This document shows, in pieces, positions 21,030 to 33,851 of a stretch of DNA of 64,000 nt (positions within the stretch are counted from its first letter, which is position 1; each line of letters opens with the position of its first letter). A model generated the notes under the pieces. It saw only the letters and a program-made list of their open reading frames with translations, was not told where the DNA came from and did not search any database. The DNA comes from Liriodendron chinense (taxonomy: Eukaryota; Streptophyta; Magnoliopsida; Magnoliales; Magnoliaceae): NCBI GenBank assembly GCA_003013855.2, contig ML058407.1:4668372-4732371 (forward strand). The letters are read 5' to 3'. The position numbers and the translations under genes were made by a program.

Positions 21030-22440
21030 AAACTTCATCCTCGAAGTTACCTGAATGTACGGCGAAAAGGTGTGGATAAGCTTTCTTCATTTCTTCCTCG
21101 GTCTCTCAAGTTGCTTCTTCTTCTCCGTGAAACGACCATACAACTTTTACTAGTGGAATGACTTTCCTTCGTAGTACGTGCTCTTTTCGGTCCACGATAC
21201 GCAGTGGTTCTTCGATGTATGACCGGTCACTACGTACTTCGATCTTTTCCCATTCGATCACGTGAGCGTTGTCTCTGTTGTACTTCCTCAACGTCGATAC
21301 GTGAAAAATGTTATGGACCTTTGCTAGCTACGGGGGCAAGGCCAGACGATAGGATACTTCACCAACTCGTTAGAGAATCTGAAATGGTCAGATGAAAAGC
21401 GGAGCTAACTTTCCCTTCTGTCCGAACCTCCGCATTCCTTTCATAGGCGATATCTTTAAAAATACATGATCCCCTTCTTGGAACTCCAGATCCCGTCGTC
21501 GATTATCTACATAACTCTTTTGCCTGCTTTGATCAACTTTTAGGTGCTTACGGATGATGTCAATCTTTTCTAAGGTAGTTTGAACAATTTCCGGCCCAAT
21601 CAAGCTTCGATCTCCTACTTCGGCCCAACATTGAGGCGTGCGACAAGGACGGCCATACAGTGCTTCAAATGGTGCCATATCTATACTTGCCTGAAAGCTA
21701 TTGTTATAAGCAAACTCTGCTAGAGGTAGGTAATCTTCCCAACTTCCCTTAAAGTCCAACATACATGCTCGCAACATATCTTCCAAGATCTGGTTCACAC
21801 GTTCTGTCTGACCATCCGTCTGTGGGTGGTAAGCTGTACTATACTTGAGCGAAGTTCCCATAGCTTGTTACATCTTTGACCATAATGATGATGTATAGCG
21901 TGAATCTCTGTCTGATATAATCGATACTGGTACCCCGTGTAAACGTACAACTTCTTTCACATACAACTCCGCCAATTCTGTCGCGACAAAGTGAGCTGAT
22001 TTGGTAAGGCGTTCTACTATCACCCAAATGGCGTCATGATTCTTTCTCGATTTGGGTAAACCCGTGATGAAGTCCATAGTAATGTGCTCCCACTTCCACG
22101 TAGGGATCTCCGGTTGTTTCAACAATCCTCCTGGCTTTTTGTGCTCGGCTTTTACCTGTTGACACGTGAGGCACTTAGATACGTATTCTGCAATCTCTCG
22201 CTTCATGTTGTTCCACCAGTACTGCCTCTTCATGTCCTGATACATCTTCGTGCTCCCCGGGTGAATCGTTAACTTCGAGCGATGTGCTTCGTCCATCACT
22301 TCCTTCTTCAAACTTAGTTTATTTGGCACACATAGACGGTCACGAAAACGTATGCCTCTATCTGATCCAATTCGCCAATCTACATTTCTTTCATCGGCCA
22401 AAAATTTTGTCATTATTTCCTGCAATTCGTCGTCTTGGTT
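21030..22440 (-). pseudogene. Integrase with chromodomain-like tail, C copy 1
   Basis: This would insert the cDNA into the genome, with the tail guiding it to chromatin. The zinc-binding region and core are readable (LTIHPGSTKMYQDMKRQYWW, CLTCQQVKAEH, WKWEHITMDFITGLPKS, STAYHPQTDGQTERVNQ). The C-terminal segment has EEPLRIVDRKEHVLRRKVIP and VKVVWSFHGEEEAT (21106-21230), the form seen in Del/Tekay chromoviruses. A 21-bp deletion near 21980 removes seven residues present in copy 2. Frame changes occur near 21862 and 21388, so it is broken. The TAG at 22441 separates it from the RNase H end. Confidence 0.8.
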
Positions 22441-22443
22441 CTA

Positions 22444-22954
22444 AGCATCAATGATTTTACGCATCAATGTCGGTTCTACTACAATATTATTCACTTGCAC
22501 TACTTGCCTCCCAACGTTTAATTTTACATCAAAATCTTTTATAAAATTTACCATTTCCCACTTTTTGAGGATGCAAGACATTGTTGTCTCATGTACCTTC
22601 TTCCTACTAAGGGCATCAGCCACTGCATTAGCTTTCCCAGGCTTGTACCACAACTCTATCTGAAAATCTTTAAGTGTCTCCATCCACCTTCGTTGACGCA
22701 TATTCAGATCTTTCTGCTAAAATAAGTACTTCAAGCTCTTATGGTCGATGTTTAACTTGAATTGCTCCCCATACAAATAAGTCTCCAAATCTTCAAGCCA
22801 AAGATCACAGCTGCTAATTCTAGGTCATGTGTGGGATAGTTCTACTCGTGTGGTCACAATTGGCGAGAGGCGTAAGCTATTACCTTATCTGCCTGCATCA
22901 ATACACAACCCAGTCCTGCTCGTGAGGCATCGGTATGGACCACAAATTTTACTC
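22444..22954 (-). pseudogene. RNase H, C copy 1
   Basis: The region carries the RNase H text leading to QIELWYKPGKANAVADALSR. It is out of frame with RT because of a one-base loss near 22955. A TAG at 22717-22719 interrupts it; both defects recur in copy 2. It would degrade the RNA strand of the hybrid during reverse transcription. Confidence 0.7.
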
Positions 22955-23752
22955 CTTCTTCGGCAATACTAGAACTGGGGCTGTTGTTAACAATTCTTTC
23001 AGCCTTTGGAAAGCTTCTTCTGTCTTCGTGCTCCAGACGAAGCGAGTATTCTTCCTAGTTAACTCGGTCAAGGGGCGAGCGATCTTTGAGAATTCTTTGA
23101 TGAAACGACGATAGTATCCTACAAGCCCTAGGAAACTTCGCACTTCGGTGACTGAGGTAGGTTGGATCCATTGGCGGACCACCTCAACTTTGGACTGGTT
23201 GACTGCTATCCCATTGCGAGTGACTATATGACCAACGAACTTCACTTCTTCTTCCCAGAAATCACATTTCTTTAACTTAACATACAATTGGTTGTCCTTC
23301 AGTGTCTGCAGAGCTATTCTTAGATGCTCGGCGTGCTCTTCCTTACTCTTCGAGTATATGAGGATATCATCAATGAAAACAGTAACGAATTTTTCTAAGT
23401 GGGGCTTGAATACATGGTTCATAAGGTCCATGAATACTGCTAGGGCATTTGTCAGTCCGAAGGGCATGACAACAAACTCATAATGTCCATACCTCGTTCT
23501 GAATGCCGTTTTGGAAATATCTGCATCTCTCACTCTTAGCTGATGGTACCCGGACCTTAAATCAATCTTCGAAAAGAACTGGGCTTCTCTTAACTGGTCG
23601 AAAAGATCATCTATGCGTGGAAGAGGATACTTGTTCTTAATAGTGGCTTGGTTCAACTTTCTATAATCAATACACAGGCGAAGCGAACCATCCTTTTTCC
23701 GTACAAAGAGGACAGGTGTGGCCCAGGGAGATACGCTGGGACGAATAAATCC
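22949..23752 (-). pseudogene. Reverse transcriptase, C copy 1
   Basis: The readable RT has LNQATIKNKYPLPRIDDLFD, FFSKIDLRSGYHQLRVRDAD, VVMPFGLTNALAVFMDLMN and catalytic FIDDILIYSK, followed by the connection region. A TAA near 23753 (CAA in copy 2) separates it from the protease ORF. The fold motifs are complete but the flanking breaks would prevent a functional polyprotein. Confidence 0.85.
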
Positions 23753-24505
23753 TTATTCTAGGAGTTCTTCTGATTGTTTCTTCAATTCTTGCAATTCTAC
23801 AAGAGCCATACAGTACACTGCCAATGCTATAGGTGCTGTATCGGGCACGAGATCAATGGCGAAATCTACTTCACGCTTCGGGGGTAGACCAGGAATATCT
23901 TGGAATACTTCAGGGAATTCAGCTACTATGGGGATTTGGTCGACAGATAGCTCAACCGATTCTCCGACGCACATCAAGCGTTCGATTACTTCCTTCCTCT
24001 TCTTACCTTGGAACACTACCGGGGCGTGGCTCGGGAGAGACAATGATATGGTCTTAGCCTGGCAATCCAAATTCACCCGGTGCTTAGAGAGCCAGTCCAT
24101 TCCCAAGATCACGTTGAAGTTCTTCATGTTCAATACAACTAAATTTGCTTCGAATTTGACTCCGTCAATAGTTAAAGGACACCTTCGACATTCCTTTCTT
24201 AGTTTTACAATTCGACCGATAGGTGTTGCTATGACCACAGATTCACCTAAGCGTTCTAGTTTTAACTCTAATCGAGCTACAACTGATGCAGCAATAACAG
24301 AAATGGAGGCACCGCTATCAAATAAGACAACTACTGGATCATCGCCGATAAAGATAGTACCTTCGATGGCGCGGGGGTCTTCTTCCACATTATCTGGTGG
24401 AGCCATAGTGTAAAGACGTCCTTGTTGCTTTTGGTTTGGATTTGGTGCTTCTCTCTTTTACATTTGAGGACGGGCTGCTGCAGGTGGTCTGGGTGCTTGA
24501 TTCTG
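23753..24505 (-). pseudogene. Protease region, C copy 1
   Basis: The ORF 23753-24406 starts MAPPDNVEEDPRAIEG and has the aspartic protease site FDSGAS near residue 30 and ILGMDWLSKH downstream. It ends in the region just before RT. Between it and gag lie two stops, TAG 24506-24508 and TAA 24458-24460, both present in copy 2. Confidence 0.8.
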
Positions 24506-25711
24506 CTATTGTGATTGACTCCCCTTGGGCTGGGAGACATTTTTCTTATCTGCAACCTTCTTGAAATAATTGATGGCCTTGTGTCCTAGCTTTCCGCAGT
24601 AGTGACAGTTGAAGGGGTCCCGGTTCTGTTTCTGATTGGTTGGTGCAAGTCTTGGCCTCTTGTCAGGAATGGAAGGTGGGTTTGGTACTGCTCTGCTTTT
24701 CTGGACTACTTGCCTTGTTTGATTTCGTTGCTGGATATAGCGTTCAGTGTCTTTCTCAGCGATCATTGCTCTATCTATGATCTCTTCATAAGTACGCAGC
24801 TTCAATATGCTCATCTTTGACCTAATACTAGGCCTCAAGCCATCCTGGAACTTGTGGATCTTATAGTCCAGGTCTTCTACTGCTGATGGTAGGTAACTTG
24901 ATAACTCAGTAAATTTGTCTTCATATTGGGCTACGGTGAGGTTACCTTTCTCTAGTTTCAGGAATTCAGACATCTTCTCTTTCCTATATGATTCAGGGAA
25001 AAAGTTGTCACAGAACTTGGCATGGAAATTGTCCCACGTCCACTGGAATCCTTCTGGGACTCTTCTTTTTGCTGCCTGCCACCAAACATAGGCCGCTCCC
25101 TCTAATAAGTATGCAGCTAGGGTCACTCGGTGTTGCATGGGGCAAGCCAGGGTGTCCAGTGTCTTAGCCACTTGCTTGAGCCAATAATCCGCCTTGGTAG
25201 GGTCAGGGTTTCCATGGAACTTCTCAGTATGTAGCTTCAGGAATTTCTCAATTAGGATAGTTTCTTCAGGAAGCATGAATCGAGGTTGATTTTGCGAAGG
25301 AGCCTGTCTAGGTACTAGGGGTACTTGAAATGTTTCAAGTTGATTTTGGGGTGTTGGTGTGGTTGTCTGAGTTTCCACTGGAGGCGGAGGTGCGGTTTGA
25401 GTAGAGGTTGGAATCGGAGTTTGGCCAGGGTCACGATCGTTATCAGTTGTTCGAGGGTGGCCTGGTGTCGGGTTTGTTGCTCATGCTGTTGGGCCTGTTG
25501 TTGTTGAATGATACCGGTGAGACGATCAAGTGCGCCTAACATAGCTTCCCAAGGTTGTAGAGCATTGGAGTTTCCTCCCACTGAAGTCATTGGTGGATTG
25601 GTATTACTTTGGTGGATTAGTATTAGGACTCACAGTGTTAGCCATGGGTGGTGACTCAGGCTGGGGTGAGGCCGTGGAAACGTTTCTTGAAGATTTCCTC
25701 TTAGGGGCCAT
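24506..25711 (-). pseudogene. gag: gag, C copy 1
   Basis: The start ATG at 25711 gives MAPKRKSSRNVS. A TAA follows within a small 20-25 bp insertion near 25600, and a frameshift lies near 25375. The capsid region is then open to 24506 (FHGNPDPTKADYWLKQVAKT, AAYLLEGAAYVWWQAAKRRV). The zinc knuckle reads CHYCGKLGHKAINY, so the last cysteine has become tyrosine. Copy 2 keeps cysteine at that place. Confidence 0.8.
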
Positions 25712-26282
25712 CAAGCTGAAAATAAGTGTTCTATAGGTTAGAGGGCACTTCTAAGGTGAAAACTAATGAACTCAAATCAGAAAGTTAGAGTTAGAGGTTC
25801 ACCTAGCTCGTAGTTTGGGAATCTGATACCCAGGACTTGATCGCGCTCTCGGATTATGAATTTGAAAATAAGTTTTCTAATGTCGGAATTACAGATGCGT
25901 CTAAAAATCTGCCCTAATTGAAATAATTAGAAATAAAATAGTTACTTCAAATTATTTATGGAGAAAATTCACAAGATTCAATGAATCAATGATTCAAATA
26001 TGGGAAATAGATGAGAGCCCCAAATATTTTTAAAAAAGAAAATGGAAATTTCTTTCCAAAAATCCTAAAATGTTGAGATTTCTAAGTTTCACGACTACCC
26101 TAGTAAATTTCAAGGAATCTAAGTGTGGGTCTCTAAGTTTGTAACATTACATACCATTAATAGGATTCAATCTAAATGATTAGTCTCTAGTCTTTTGGGA
26201 CCTAAGCCCTAAGATGAGTTAATTATGATATGGATTTAGGCTTCTCGCCCAGAGGTCCCATTTTGCTTTGATACCACCAACT
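25712..26282 (-). other. Leader and primer site, C copy 1
   Basis: Non-coding leader. At its right end the minus strand reads TTGGTGGTATCAAAGC beside the LTR. The TGGTATCA part matches the Met-initiator tRNA primer type used by chromoviruses, with a mismatch after it. Confidence 0.6.
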
Positions 26283-29156
26283 TATAACACCCAAAGATTT
26301 CAGCTCCCGTGTACATCACGACGGCCAAATTTCCAAGGTTATTTGGAATGTGTGAGGGTTATACCCCTTACATAATTTTCATACAAACATGCACATTTCA
26401 TACTATTTGGAAAACCATGAGCAAGACGGTGAAACCAAACTTATATATTATTTCATTAACTAAACTAAATCATCAAACCATGTAACCATCATTCAATCAA
26501 AGACCATGTTCATAACTACGTCCTCCCATTGGGACTTATTACAATTTCAAATACTAAATAAATGCTAGAACTATGAATGACTATGCGGTCTCGTCTTCCA
26601 CCATCTGCTCCCACGAGCCATCATAATCGTCTCCTTGAGGCTCGGGCTCCTGAGGATCGTTACCTACATGTTCTAAATTATTTCCACAAAACACCGTCAA
26701 AAGCGGCATAGTGAAGAACTACTTTAAGGTTAGAAATAATAATCACATGAAAATCATAACAAAACATCCATTACTCTTTCTTAATGCAATGCATGATAAT
26801 GCATGACCCAGCGTAGGAATCCTTAGACATGCCGCCAGGGGTTTTGGGACATGCGAGCCCATAATTTTGCCCGACCACGTGAGAAACGGGACGCTCATAG
26901 CCCAATTCTACACGTGACAGTGTATGGGAGAAGTCGGACGCTTTAGCCTATTCTCAATTCCATACACCCACATGGAGCCACGTGCATGCATGAGTTAGCC
27001 ATTCTTTATTATTATTATCAATTTACACCAAGCCACTTAACGTCTAACCAACCTTTGGTACCACCACATCCTTCCTTATGGTTCATCACTCATCAAAATA
27101 GTCATAACCGACGCATCACATCTCAGGATGGCGGCCCGTACTACTAAGCTTCATAACAACCATACTCAACTATAGTCTTATGGAGATCCTTAACAACTTT
27201 AGGAATAATAATAATAATAGTAAATATAATAATAATAATAGTAATAAATGGATTTAACAACCACTTAATCGGGCGATCTTGATACCACCACCACAGACAG
27301 GGTGGCCACTTAAGCGGACAAGATAAAAGCATCGTCTCAGGTTAGGGCAACCTCTTAACCGGGTGTTCCGATATTCATTACCACAAATCAGGGTCCATCC
27401 ATATATATAAAAGGAATATAACAATATAAGAATCTCCATTAGACAATCATAACTATTCTTTACACAATATGGAAGGAAAGGTGGTCCCTTTAAAGATGGT
27501 TACACAAATCTCATACGTGCAACAAACATAATTCTATTCCTTATTAGTTCTCTAAGTCCAATGAATGTCCTCATCACCATGAGATGGAAAAAGTATTTAA
27601 AAGCATTCATATATAGCTAACTAAGGAAATAACAAAGAGACACATGTAAACAAAAACATATAAGAATTATCAACCTACAAAATATGAGATTATTAACCTA
27701 ATCTTAAAGGAGTTCTCACCTTATGATCTTCGGCTTGTTAGAGATATAAGATGATGAAATAATAGCAAGATGGCATTCCTCTCACTTACCTCTCTCTCTC
27801 TCTCTCACTTTCTCTCTCTTTCTTTCTCTTTCTCTCTCTCTCTCTCTCAAATTCTTGGGTGGGGGTCACCTCTGGCTAAGAGAGGCCCTATATATAGAGG
27901 TAGGGTCGGAATTAGGGTTAAGGAAGCCACACCATCTTCGGATGAACGGTTGCGGTTTAAAGTAGAAATACATCATCTTTCGAGCCGTTTTGGAAAGTGT
28001 ACACAACATGGTTTGAGGAGAGATTCCACATGTTTGTTAAGTCAAGTATGGGCTAGAAAATGGTCATGACGGATTTTGGAATGAGGCCCACTAAGTGATG
28101 AACGGCCCACGAGAAGAAAATGGGAAATAATGAGTTTAAAATTAGAAACTTTTAAACGGGTGGTTTATCTGACAATCAGACACCTAGGGTGGGTTTAGAT
28201 GGGTCCAATGAGGCAGGTAGGATCCACAAACTGAGGGTCCACAGCCGTTTGATAGGGTTTTAGCTCAAGAGGAGGTTCTAGAGAATTCCTACAGAAGTTG
28301 GGAGAAACTTCCATTTTTGAGGTGATTCTCTGCGTTGGTTAGCTAGAAAGGATCATTAGGATCCTTTAGAAGCTTTTTTAAGATCCCATGCGAAGAGATT
28401 TCCCGGATTGGAAGATCCAAGTTTCCAACGGTTGGAAGGGAAGATCAGATCGGGTTCGATTTGCGATGGGATGAGATGAAACTTGGTAGGAAGGGGTTTT
28501 GGAGGATAAAGAAGAAGATGGACGGCTTGGATTTTTGAATCGAGGTCCACGTAATGGACCGTGCAATGGGCAGCAGTGGCAGTGGAATATGCTGCAAAAA
28601 TCTTATACCGGGCCTGACGTGGGCTAGTCGCGGGCCGGTCAGTGGTTTTGGCCACGGTGGGTCCCACTGTGATGTATATATTAAATCCACTCCATCCAGC
28701 ATGTGAGCTATGAGATTTTAGGCGTTGACACAAAAATTGGGACAAATCCGAGATCGGGTGGCCCACTTATGATCCATTTTCTGATTAGGGCATTTGTTGG
28801 ATAATTGGAGAGCTGAAATTCGACGTGTATGGTTAAAATGTGTCCAAATGCTAAAGTCCGGGGTTTTGCGTTTTAATGATCGCTAGAAACATGCGTACTT
28901 AAAAATGGTCAGTTAACTTAAGTTTAACTAATGGCATTTTTGTAATTTTTGTAAATATTCGAGTTTAACGAAATCTAATTCTTCTACATTGTTAATGAGG
29001 TCATTCTAAGAAACTTTAATAAAGGGTACTCCATATGATCTCCTACGGATGTCCCGTTATTTGAATTTTAATATCAATGGCCGGTATTTAATACAAAAAA
29101 ATAGAAATCAATTTCAGAAAATTTTAAAATAATTACGGTAAATTCGGGGCATTACA
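26283..29156 (-). repeat. LTR 2 (central, shared) of element C, 2874 bp
   Basis: It is an uninterrupted LTR starting TATAACACCC (mutated from TGTAACACCCC) and ending ATTACA. It has primer site to its left and purine tract to its right, so it acts as 5' LTR for copy 1 and 3' LTR for copy 2. The minus-strand TATA box is near 27887-27900. Confidence 0.9.
27205..27248. repeat. TAA-type microsatellite in LTR 2
   Basis: An AATAAT-rich tract that is longer here and in LTR 3 (about 35493-35538) than in LTR 1 (about 19048-19072). Confidence 0.75.
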
Positions 29157-29673
29157 ACTCCCCCCACCTTAAAACTAAACTTCGTCCTCGAAGTTACCTG
29201 AATGTACGACGAAAAGGTGTGGATAAGCTTTCTTCATTTCTTCCTCGGTCTCTCAGGTTGCTTCTTCTTCTCCGTGAAACGACCATACAACTTTTACTAG
29301 TGGAATGACTTTCCTTCGCAGTACGTGATCTTTTCGGTCCACAATGCGCAGTGGTTCTTTGATGTATAACCCGTCACTACGTACTCGATCTTTTCCCATT
29401 CGATCACGTGAGCGTCGTCTCTGTTGTACTTCCTCAACATCGATACGTGAAAAACGTTATGGACGTTTGCTAGCTCCGGGGCAAGGCCAGATGATAGGCT
29501 ACTTCACTAACTCATTGGAGAATCTGAAATGGTCCGATGAAACGCGGAGCTAACTTTCCCTTCTGTCCGAACCTCAGCATTCCTTTCATAGGCGATATCT
29601 TTAAAAATACATGATCCCCTTCTTGGAACTCCAGATCCCGTCGCCGATTATCTGTATAACTCTTTTGCCTGCT
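29157..29673 (-). pseudogene. Purine tract and integrase C-terminal/chromodomain remnant, C copy 2
   Basis: The purine tract is followed (reading leftward on the minus strand it precedes the LTR) by the degraded integrase tail, including LEFQEGDHVFLKISPMKGM. The chromodomain-like part is broken by frameshifts relative to copy 1. Confidence 0.65.
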
Positions 29674-31109
29674 TTAAGCAACTTTTAGGCGCTTCCGAAT
29701 GATGTTAATATTTTCTGAGGTAATTTGAACAATTTCCAGCCTAATCAAGCTTCGATCTCCTACTTGGGCCCAACATTGAGGCGTGCGACAAGGACGGCCA
29801 TACAGTGCTTCAAATGGTGCCATACCTATACTTGCCTGAAAGCTATTGTTATAAGCAAACTCTGATAGAGGTAGGTAATCTTCCCAACTTCCCTTAAAGT
29901 CCAACATACATGCTCGCAACATATCTTCCAGGATCTGGTTCACACGTTCTGTCTGACCATCCGTCTGTGGGTGATAAGCCGTACTATACTTGAGCGACGT
30001 TCCCATAGCTTGTTGCATCTTTGACCATAATGATGATGTATAGCGTGAATCTCTATCTGATATAATCGATACCGGTACCCCGTGTAAACGTACAACTTCT
30101 TTCACATACAACTCCGCCGATTCTGATACCTTCGCCGATACTCGGGTCGCGACAAAGTGAGCTGATTTGGTGATGCGATCTACTATCACCCAAATGGCGT
30201 CATGATTCTTTCTTGATTTGGATAAACCCGTGATGAAGTCCATAGTAATGTGCTCCCACTTCCACGTAGGGATCTCCGGTTGTTTCAACAATCCTCCTGG
30301 CTTTTTGTGCTCGGCTTTTACCTGTTGACACGTGAGGCACTTAGATACGTATTCTGCGATCTCTCGCTTCATGTTGTTCCACCAGTACTGCCTCTTCATG
30401 TCCTGATACATCTTCGTGCTCCCCGGGTGAATCGTTAACTTCGAGCGATGTGCTTCGTCCATCACTTCCTTCTTCAAACTTAGTTTATTTGGCACACATA
30501 GGCGGTCGTGAAAACGTATGCCTCTATCTGATCCAATTCGCCAATCTACATTTCTTTCATCGGCCAAAAATTTTGTCATTATTTCCTGCAATTCGTCGTC
30601 TTGGTTCTGAGCATCAATGATTTTACGCATCAATGTCGGTTCTACTACAATATTATTCACTTGCACTACTTGCCTCCCAATGTTTAATTTTACATCAAAA
30701 TCTTTTATAAAATTTACCATTTCCCACTTTTTGAGGATGCAAGACATTGTTGTCTCATGTACCTTCTTCCTACTAAGGGCATCAGCCACTGCATTAGCTT
30801 TCCCAGGCTTGTACCGCAACTCTATCTGAAAATCCTTAAGTGTCTCCATCCACCTTCGTTGACGCATATTCAGATCTTTCTGCTAAAATAAGTACTTCAG
30901 GCTCTTATGGTCGATGTTTAACTTGAATTGCTCCCCTTACAAATAAGTCTCCAAATCTTCAAGGCAAAGATCACCGCTGCTAATTCTAGGTCATGTGTGG
31001 GATAGTTCTGCTCGTGTGGTCTCAATTGGCGAGAGGCGTAAGCTATTACCTTATCTGCCTGCATCAATACACAACCCAGGCCTGCTCGTGAGGCATCGGT
31101 ATGGACCAC
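29674..31109 (-). pseudogene. RNase H and integrase, C copy 2
   Basis: RNase H begins VVHTDASRAGLGCVLMQADK near 31110 and runs through PHEQNYPTHDLELAAVIFAL. It breaks near 30920, and a TAG lies at 30883-30885. After that a single frame of 397 residues (29674-30867) covers the end of RNase H and most of integrase, including the CLTCQQVKAEH and STAYHPQTDGQTERVNQ motifs. It is the longest intact coding stretch of the two copies and keeps the seven-residue segment deleted from copy 1. Confidence 0.8.
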
Positions 31110-31114
31110 AAATT

Positions 31115-31948
31115 TTACTCCTTCGGCAATACTAGAACTGGGGCTGTTGTTAACAATTCTTTCAGCCTTTGGAAAGCTTCTTCTGTCTTTGTGCTCCAGA
31201 CAAAGCGAGTATTCTTCCTAGTTAACTCGGTCAAGGGGCGAGCAATCTTTGAGAATTCTTTGATGAAACAACGATAGTATCCTGCAAGCCCTAGGAAACT
31301 GCGCACTTCGGTGACTGAGGTAGGTTGGATCCATTGGCGGATCGCCTCAACTTTGGACTGGTCGACTGCTATCCCATCGCGAGTGACTACATGACCAATG
31401 AACTTCACTTCTTCTTCCCAGAAATCACATTTTTTTAACTTAGCATACAATTGGTTGTCCTTCAGTGTCTGCAGAGCTATTCTTAGATGCTCGGCGTGCT
31501 CTTCCTTACTCTTCGAGTATATGAGGATATCATCGATGAAAACAATAACGAATTTATCTAGGTAGGGCTTGAATACACGGTTCATAAGGTCCATGAATAC
31601 TGCTAGGGCATTTGTCAGTCCGAAGGGCATGACAACAAACTCATAATGTCCATACCTCGTTCTGAATGCCGTTTTGGAAATATCTGCATCTCTCACTCTT
31701 AGCTGATGGTACCCGGACCTTAAATCAATCTTCGAAAAGAACTGGGCTCCTCTTAACTGGTCGAAAAGATCATCTATGCGTGGAAGAGGATACTTGTTCT
31801 TAATAGTGGCTTGGTTCAACTTTCTATAATCAATACACAGGCGAAGCGAACCATCCTTTTTCCGTACAAAGAGGACAGGCGCAGCCCAGGGAGATACGCT
31901 GGGGCGAATAAATCCTTGCTCTAGGAGTTCTTCTAATTGTTTCTTCAA
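31115..31948 (-). pseudogene. Reverse transcriptase, C copy 2
   Basis: A 277-residue frame starting at the GFIRPSVSPWAAPVLFVRKK region keeps all main RT motifs, including FFSKIDLRSGYHQLRVRDAD, VVMPFGLTNA and FIDDILIYSK. It ends at the same one-base frame break as copy 1, with a further three-base loss. A TAA at 31949 separates it from protease; copy 1 has CAA there. Confidence 0.85.
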
Positions 31949-31951
31949 TTC

Positions 31952-32668
31952 TTACAATTCTACAAGAGCCATACGGTACATTGCCAATGCTATAGGTGCT
32001 GTATCAGGCACGAGATCAATGGCGAAATCTACTTCACGCTTCGAGGGTAGACCAAGAATATCTTGGAATACTTCAGGGAATTCAGGTACTATGGGGATTT
32101 GGTCGACAGATAGCTCAACCGATTCTCCGACGCACATCAAGCGTTCGATTACTTCCTTCCTCTTCTTACCTTGGAACACTACCGAGTCGTGGCTCGGGAG
32201 AGACAATGATATGGTCTTGTCATGGCAATCCAAATTCACCCGGTGCTTAGAGAGCCAGTCCATTCCCAAGATCACGATCAAGTTCTTCATGTTCAATACA
32301 ACTAGATTTGCTTCGAATTTGACTCCGTCAATAGTTAAAGGACACCTTCGACATTCCTTTCTTAGTTCTACAATTCGACCGATAGGTGTTGCTATGACCA
32401 CAGATTCACCTAAGTGTTCTAGTTTTAAGTCTAATCGAGCTACAACTGATGCAGCAATAACAGAAATGGAGGCACCACTATCAAATAAGACAACTACTGG
32501 ATCATCGCCGATAAAGATAGTACCTTCGATGGCACGGGGGTCTTCTTCCACATTATCTGGTGGAGCCATAGTGTAATGACGTCCTTGTTGCTTTTGGTTT
32601 GGATTTGGTGCTTCTCTCTTTTACATTTGAGGACGGGCTGCTGCAGGTGGTCTGGGTGCTTGATTCTG
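31952..32668 (-). pseudogene. Protease region, C copy 2
   Basis: It has the same layout as copy 1, with FDSGAS and ILGMDWLSKH. The linker stops TAG 32669-32671 and TAA 32621-32623 match copy 1 in position. Confidence 0.8.
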
Positions 32669-33851
32669 CTATTGTGATTGACTCCCCTTGGGCTGGGAGA
32701 CATTTTTCTTATCTGCAGCCTTCTTGAAACAATTGATGGCCTTGTGTCCTAGCTTTCCGCAGTAGTGACAGTTGAAGGGGTCCCGGTTCTGTTGCTGATT
32801 GGTTGGTGCAAGTCTTGGCCTCTTGTCAGGAATGGAAGGTGGGTTTGGTATTGCTCTGCTTTTCTGGCCTACTTGCCTTGTTTGATTTCGTTGCTGGATA
32901 TAGCGTTCAGTGTCTTTCTCAGCGATCATTGCTCGATCTATGATCTCTTCATAAGTACGCAGCTTTAATATGCTAATCTTTGACCGAATACTAGGCCTCA
33001 AGCCTTCCTGGAACTTATGGATCTTATAGTCCAGGTCTTCTACTGCTGATGGTAGGTAACTTGATAACTCAGCAAATTTGTCTTCATATTAGGCTACGGT
33101 GAGGTTACCTTGCTCTAGTTTCAGAATTTAGACATCTTCTCTTTCCTATATGCTTCAGGGAAAAACTTGTCACAGAACTTGGCATGGAAAGTGTCCCACG
33201 TCCACTGGAATCCTTCTGGGACTCTTCTTTTTGCTGCCTACCACCAAACGTAGGCCGCTCCCTCTAATAAGTATGCAGCTAGGGTCACTCGGTGTTGTAT
33301 GGGGCAAGCCAGGGTGTCCAGTGCCTTAGCCACTTGCATGAGCCAATAATCCGCCTTGGTAGGGTCAGGGTTTCCATGGAACTTCTTAGGATGTAGCTTC
33401 AGGAATTTCTTAATCAGGATAGTTTCTTGAGGAAGCATGAATCGAGGTTGATTTGGCAGGGGAGCCTGTCTAGGTGCTAGGGGTACTTGAAATATTTCAG
33501 GTTGATTTTGGGGTGTTGGTGTGGTTGTCTGAGTTTCCACTGGAGGCGGAGGTGCGGTTTGAGTAGAGGTTGGAATCGGAGTTTGGCCAGGGGTCACGAT
33601 CGTTATCAGTTGTTCGAGGGTGGCCTGGTGTCGGGTTTGTTGCTCATGCTGTTGGGCCTATTATTGTTAAATGATACCGGTGAGACGATCAAGTGCGCCT
33701 AACATAGCTTCCCAAGGTTGTAGAGCATTGGAGTTTCCTCCCACTGAAGTCATTGGTGGATTGGTGGACTCACAGTGTTAGCCATGGCTGGTGACTCAGG
33801 CTGGGGTGAGGCCGCGGAAACGTTTCTTGAAGATTTCCTCTTAGGGGCCAT
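32669..33851 (-). pseudogene. gag: gag, C copy 2
   Basis: The start ATG is at 33851. Breaks include a frameshift near 33765, a TAG at 33238 (WW then stop), a TAA near 33089 and a one-base loss near 33126. The zinc knuckle is complete, CHYCGKLGHKAINC. The pieces 33238-33597 and 32669-33001 are the readable parts. Confidence 0.8.

Noticed and set aside
22084..22272. Plus-strand frames within integrase, repeated at 30250-30438
   Set aside because: Their conservation follows from the integrase on the other strand.
23718..24413. Plus-strand open frames across chromovirus protease (also 32019-32576)
   Set aside because: They lie exactly opposite the protease with its clear FDSGAS site; mirror frames of a conserved gene.
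27770..28069. Plus-strand frame starting in the TC tract of LTR 2
   Set aside because: A Ser/Leu-rich translation of a microsatellite, not a gene.
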